Source: Porphyromonas sp. HMSC065F10
GTDB lineage: Bacteria; Bacteroidota; Bacteroidia; Bacteroidales; Porphyromonadaceae
Length of the DNA stretch: 62,927 nucleotides
Direction of reading: 5' to 3'
NCBI RefSeq assembly: GCF_001808555.1
Contig: NZ_KV793803.1
Span: forward strand, 71,535-134,461
The first letter of the stretch is position 1; the number at the start of each line of letters is the position of its first letter. Below are positions 61,786-62,927 of this stretch, in pieces. The notes under the pieces are model-generated. The model searched no databases. It had not been told where the DNA came from and saw nothing but the letters and a program-made list of their open reading frames with translations. The translations under genes were made by a program, and so were the position numbers.

Positions 61786-62860
61786 GTCAAAGCTCTCTCT
61801 CCTTGTGGGGACTCTCCTTCTCCTCACCCTTACCACCTCTTGTGGCTCTTCGCGTCACTCAAGTGACCGAACCGCTACGTCAGAGACCAAGTATGAGGCT
61901 TATGCGGTAGCCTTCTATAATGTGGAGAATCTCTTTGATGCTGAGGACGATCCGGACAATAAGGGGGATGACGAGTTTCTCCCCTCCGGTCCCTACAATT
62001 GGACCCAAGCGAAGTATGAGAAAAAGCTCCACAACATTGCCTCGGTGATCGCCCAGCTGGGGCGTGAGGTGACCCCTGCCGGACCAGCTATCATCGGTCT
62101 CGCGGAGGTGGAGAATAAGCGGGTCTGCGATGACCTCGTGGCTCGTCCCGAGATTGCCGATATGGGACTGCAGGTGATCGATGTCCCCTCGCCCGACTGG
62201 CGAGGCATCGAGACGGCTCTGCTCTACAACCCCAAGCTCTTCAAGGTCACCGACTACAAGGCCTACCGTTATCCTGAGATTGACTTCCGTCCCGGATATC
62301 GCACACGCGACCAGCTGCTTGTGAGCGGAATACTCGCCGGGGAGCCCTTCCACGTTCTGGTCTGCCACTGGCCCTCACGCTACGGAGGAAAGTCCTCCAG
62401 CATCTATCGTGAGACAGCCGCCAAGCTCTCCAAGCACATCGCAGACTCTCTCTATAACGACAACCCCAAGGCTAAGCTCATCATCATGGGGGACCTCAAT
62501 GACGATCCGGTGGACAATAGTACCGCCAAGGTCTTGGGTGCCAAGCGTACTCCTGAGGAGGTCGGGGAGAGAGGATTCTTCAACGCCACCTGGGAGCCCT
62601 ACGCTCAAGGCATAGGGACACTGACTTATCAAGGAAAGTGGAACCTCTTTGACCAGATGATTCTTACGGAACCGCTCTTAGACAGCTCTCGGAAGTCTCT
62701 GAGCTTTTGGAGGGTGGAGATCTTCAATCGCTCCTTCCTTATCCGACAGGAGGGCAGCCGTAAGGGGACTCCACACCGTACCTTTGAGGGAAATACCTTC
62801 ATCAATGGCTACAGCGACCACCTCCCTGTGATCACTTACCTGATCAAAGAACGGCAGTAG
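61769..62860 (+). CDS. Lipoprotein of the endonuclease/exonuclease/phosphatase family
   Basis: This 363-residue protein has a lipobox (LTLTTSC, Cys-25) and an EEP catalytic core: FYNVENLFD, GLAEVENKRVCDDL (metal Glu), CHWPSRYGG, IIMGDLNDDP and NGYSDHLPVITYL at the end (Asp-His). NVENLFDAEDDPDNKGDDEF is the typical opening of the Bacteroidetes 'extracellular nuclease-like' EEP subgroup. It starts 17 bp inside the DUF5689 gene, so translation is coupled. It would act on phosphodiester bonds outside the outer membrane. A strong terminator closes the operon. Confidence 0.9.
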   Translation: MISPTKSKLSLLVGTLLLLTLTTSCGSSRHSSDRTATSETKYEAYAVAFYNVENLFDAEDDPDNKGDDEFLPSGPYNWTQAKYEKKLHNIASVIAQLGREVTPAGPAIIGLAEVENKRVCDDLVARPEIADMGLQVIDVPSPDWRGIETALLYNPKLFKVTDYKAYRYPEIDFRPGYRTRDQLLVSGILAGEPFHVLVCHWPSRYGGKSSSIYRETAAKLSKHIADSLYNDNPKAKLIIMGDLNDDPVDNSTAKVLGAKRTPEEVGERGFFNATWEPYAQGIGTLTYQGKWNLFDQMILTEPLLDSSRKSLSFWRVEIFNRSFLIRQEGSRKGTPHRTFEGNTFINGYSDHLPVITYLIKERQ

Positions 62861-62884
62861 ATAAATATCTCTGTGAGCATTATA

Positions 62885-62927
62885 AGAGTGTATGCAGACG
62901 CATTGTCTGTGTACACTCTTTTTTTTT
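62885..62927 (+). terminator. Rho-independent terminator at the end of the surface locus
   Basis: A 15-bp stem AGAGTGTATGCAGAC/GTCTGTGTACACTCT with two G-U pairs and a 5-nt loop is followed by at least eight T to the end of the window. It lies 24 bp after the EEP stop. Confidence 0.92.

Overview
The window looks like a piece of a Bacteroidales chromosome, most likely Porphyromonas or a close relative. The reasons are: a SprA/Sov type IX secretion translocon directly behind ruvA; a PorV-type outer-membrane protein; a complete bat (aerotolerance) cluster; PPi-dependent phosphofructokinase; fimbrillin-like lipoproteins; a TonB receptor with an N-terminal carboxypeptidase-regulatory-like domain; and many promoters with the Bacteroidetes -7 box TAnnTTTG. 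No phage, integrase, insertion sequence, CRISPR array or rRNA operon was seen. Most of it is dense housekeeping sequence with 4-bp ATGA overlaps between genes. Gene assignments rest on motif recognition; no database search was run.

Layout. 1-1.3 kb: a repeat cluster, a secreted EEP-fold hydrolase and tRNA-Asp. 1.5-4.5 kb: an overlapping operon of rex, a degenerate fumarylacetoacetate-hydrolase-like gene, a PorV-like gene and ispF. 4.5-9.4 kb: panD, argS, dCMP deaminase, a C-terminal processing protease and 5-FTHF cyclo-ligase. 9.4-9.8 kb: a long non-coding stretch with repeats and a 183-bp inverted-repeat-bounded element. 9.8-13.9 kb: gyrB and a DUF4954 beta-helix protein. 13.9-18.8 kb, minus strand: nadK, pfp, a small membrane protein, truA, an OmpH/Skp-like chaperone and another small membrane protein. 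19.0-25.9 kb: tRNA-Phe, ruvA and the 6-kb sov/sprA gene. 25.9-32.4 kb: an Lrp/AsnC regulator (minus), then nspC, ftsY, rimO and a GH92 alpha-mannosidase. 32.5-40.8 kb: the bat cluster (moxR, DUF58, an extra membrane protein, batA, batB, batC, batD, batE), followed by a PAP2 phosphatase and a sugar-kinase-like phosphotransferase. 43-54.3 kb: a DUF2723 membrane protein, queG, uvrA, a UvrD/PcrA helicase and an MsbA-like ABC transporter. 54.5-62.9 kb: a surface/outer-membrane locus of a lipoprotein nuclease fused to a fimbrillin-like domain, a second fimbrillin-like lipoprotein, a TonB receptor, a DUF5689 lipoprotein and an EEP-fold lipoprotein, closed by a strong terminator.

The most interesting signals are: (1) a dispersed intergenic repeat family made of a 16-bp unit, CTAATATCGGTATTAG and variants, at an exact 22-bp period, found at four intergenic loci and always ending with the same exact unit in the same orientation; (2) a possible nucleic-acid or phosphate scavenging locus at 54.5-62.9 kb; (3) a fumarylacetoacetate-hydrolase homologue that has apparently lost all three metal ligands, translationally coupled to rex and to a PorV-like gene; (4) leaderless genes (nspC, ruvA) whose -7 box sits 4 nt before the ATG; (5) a MITE-like or structured-RNA element upstream of gyrB.
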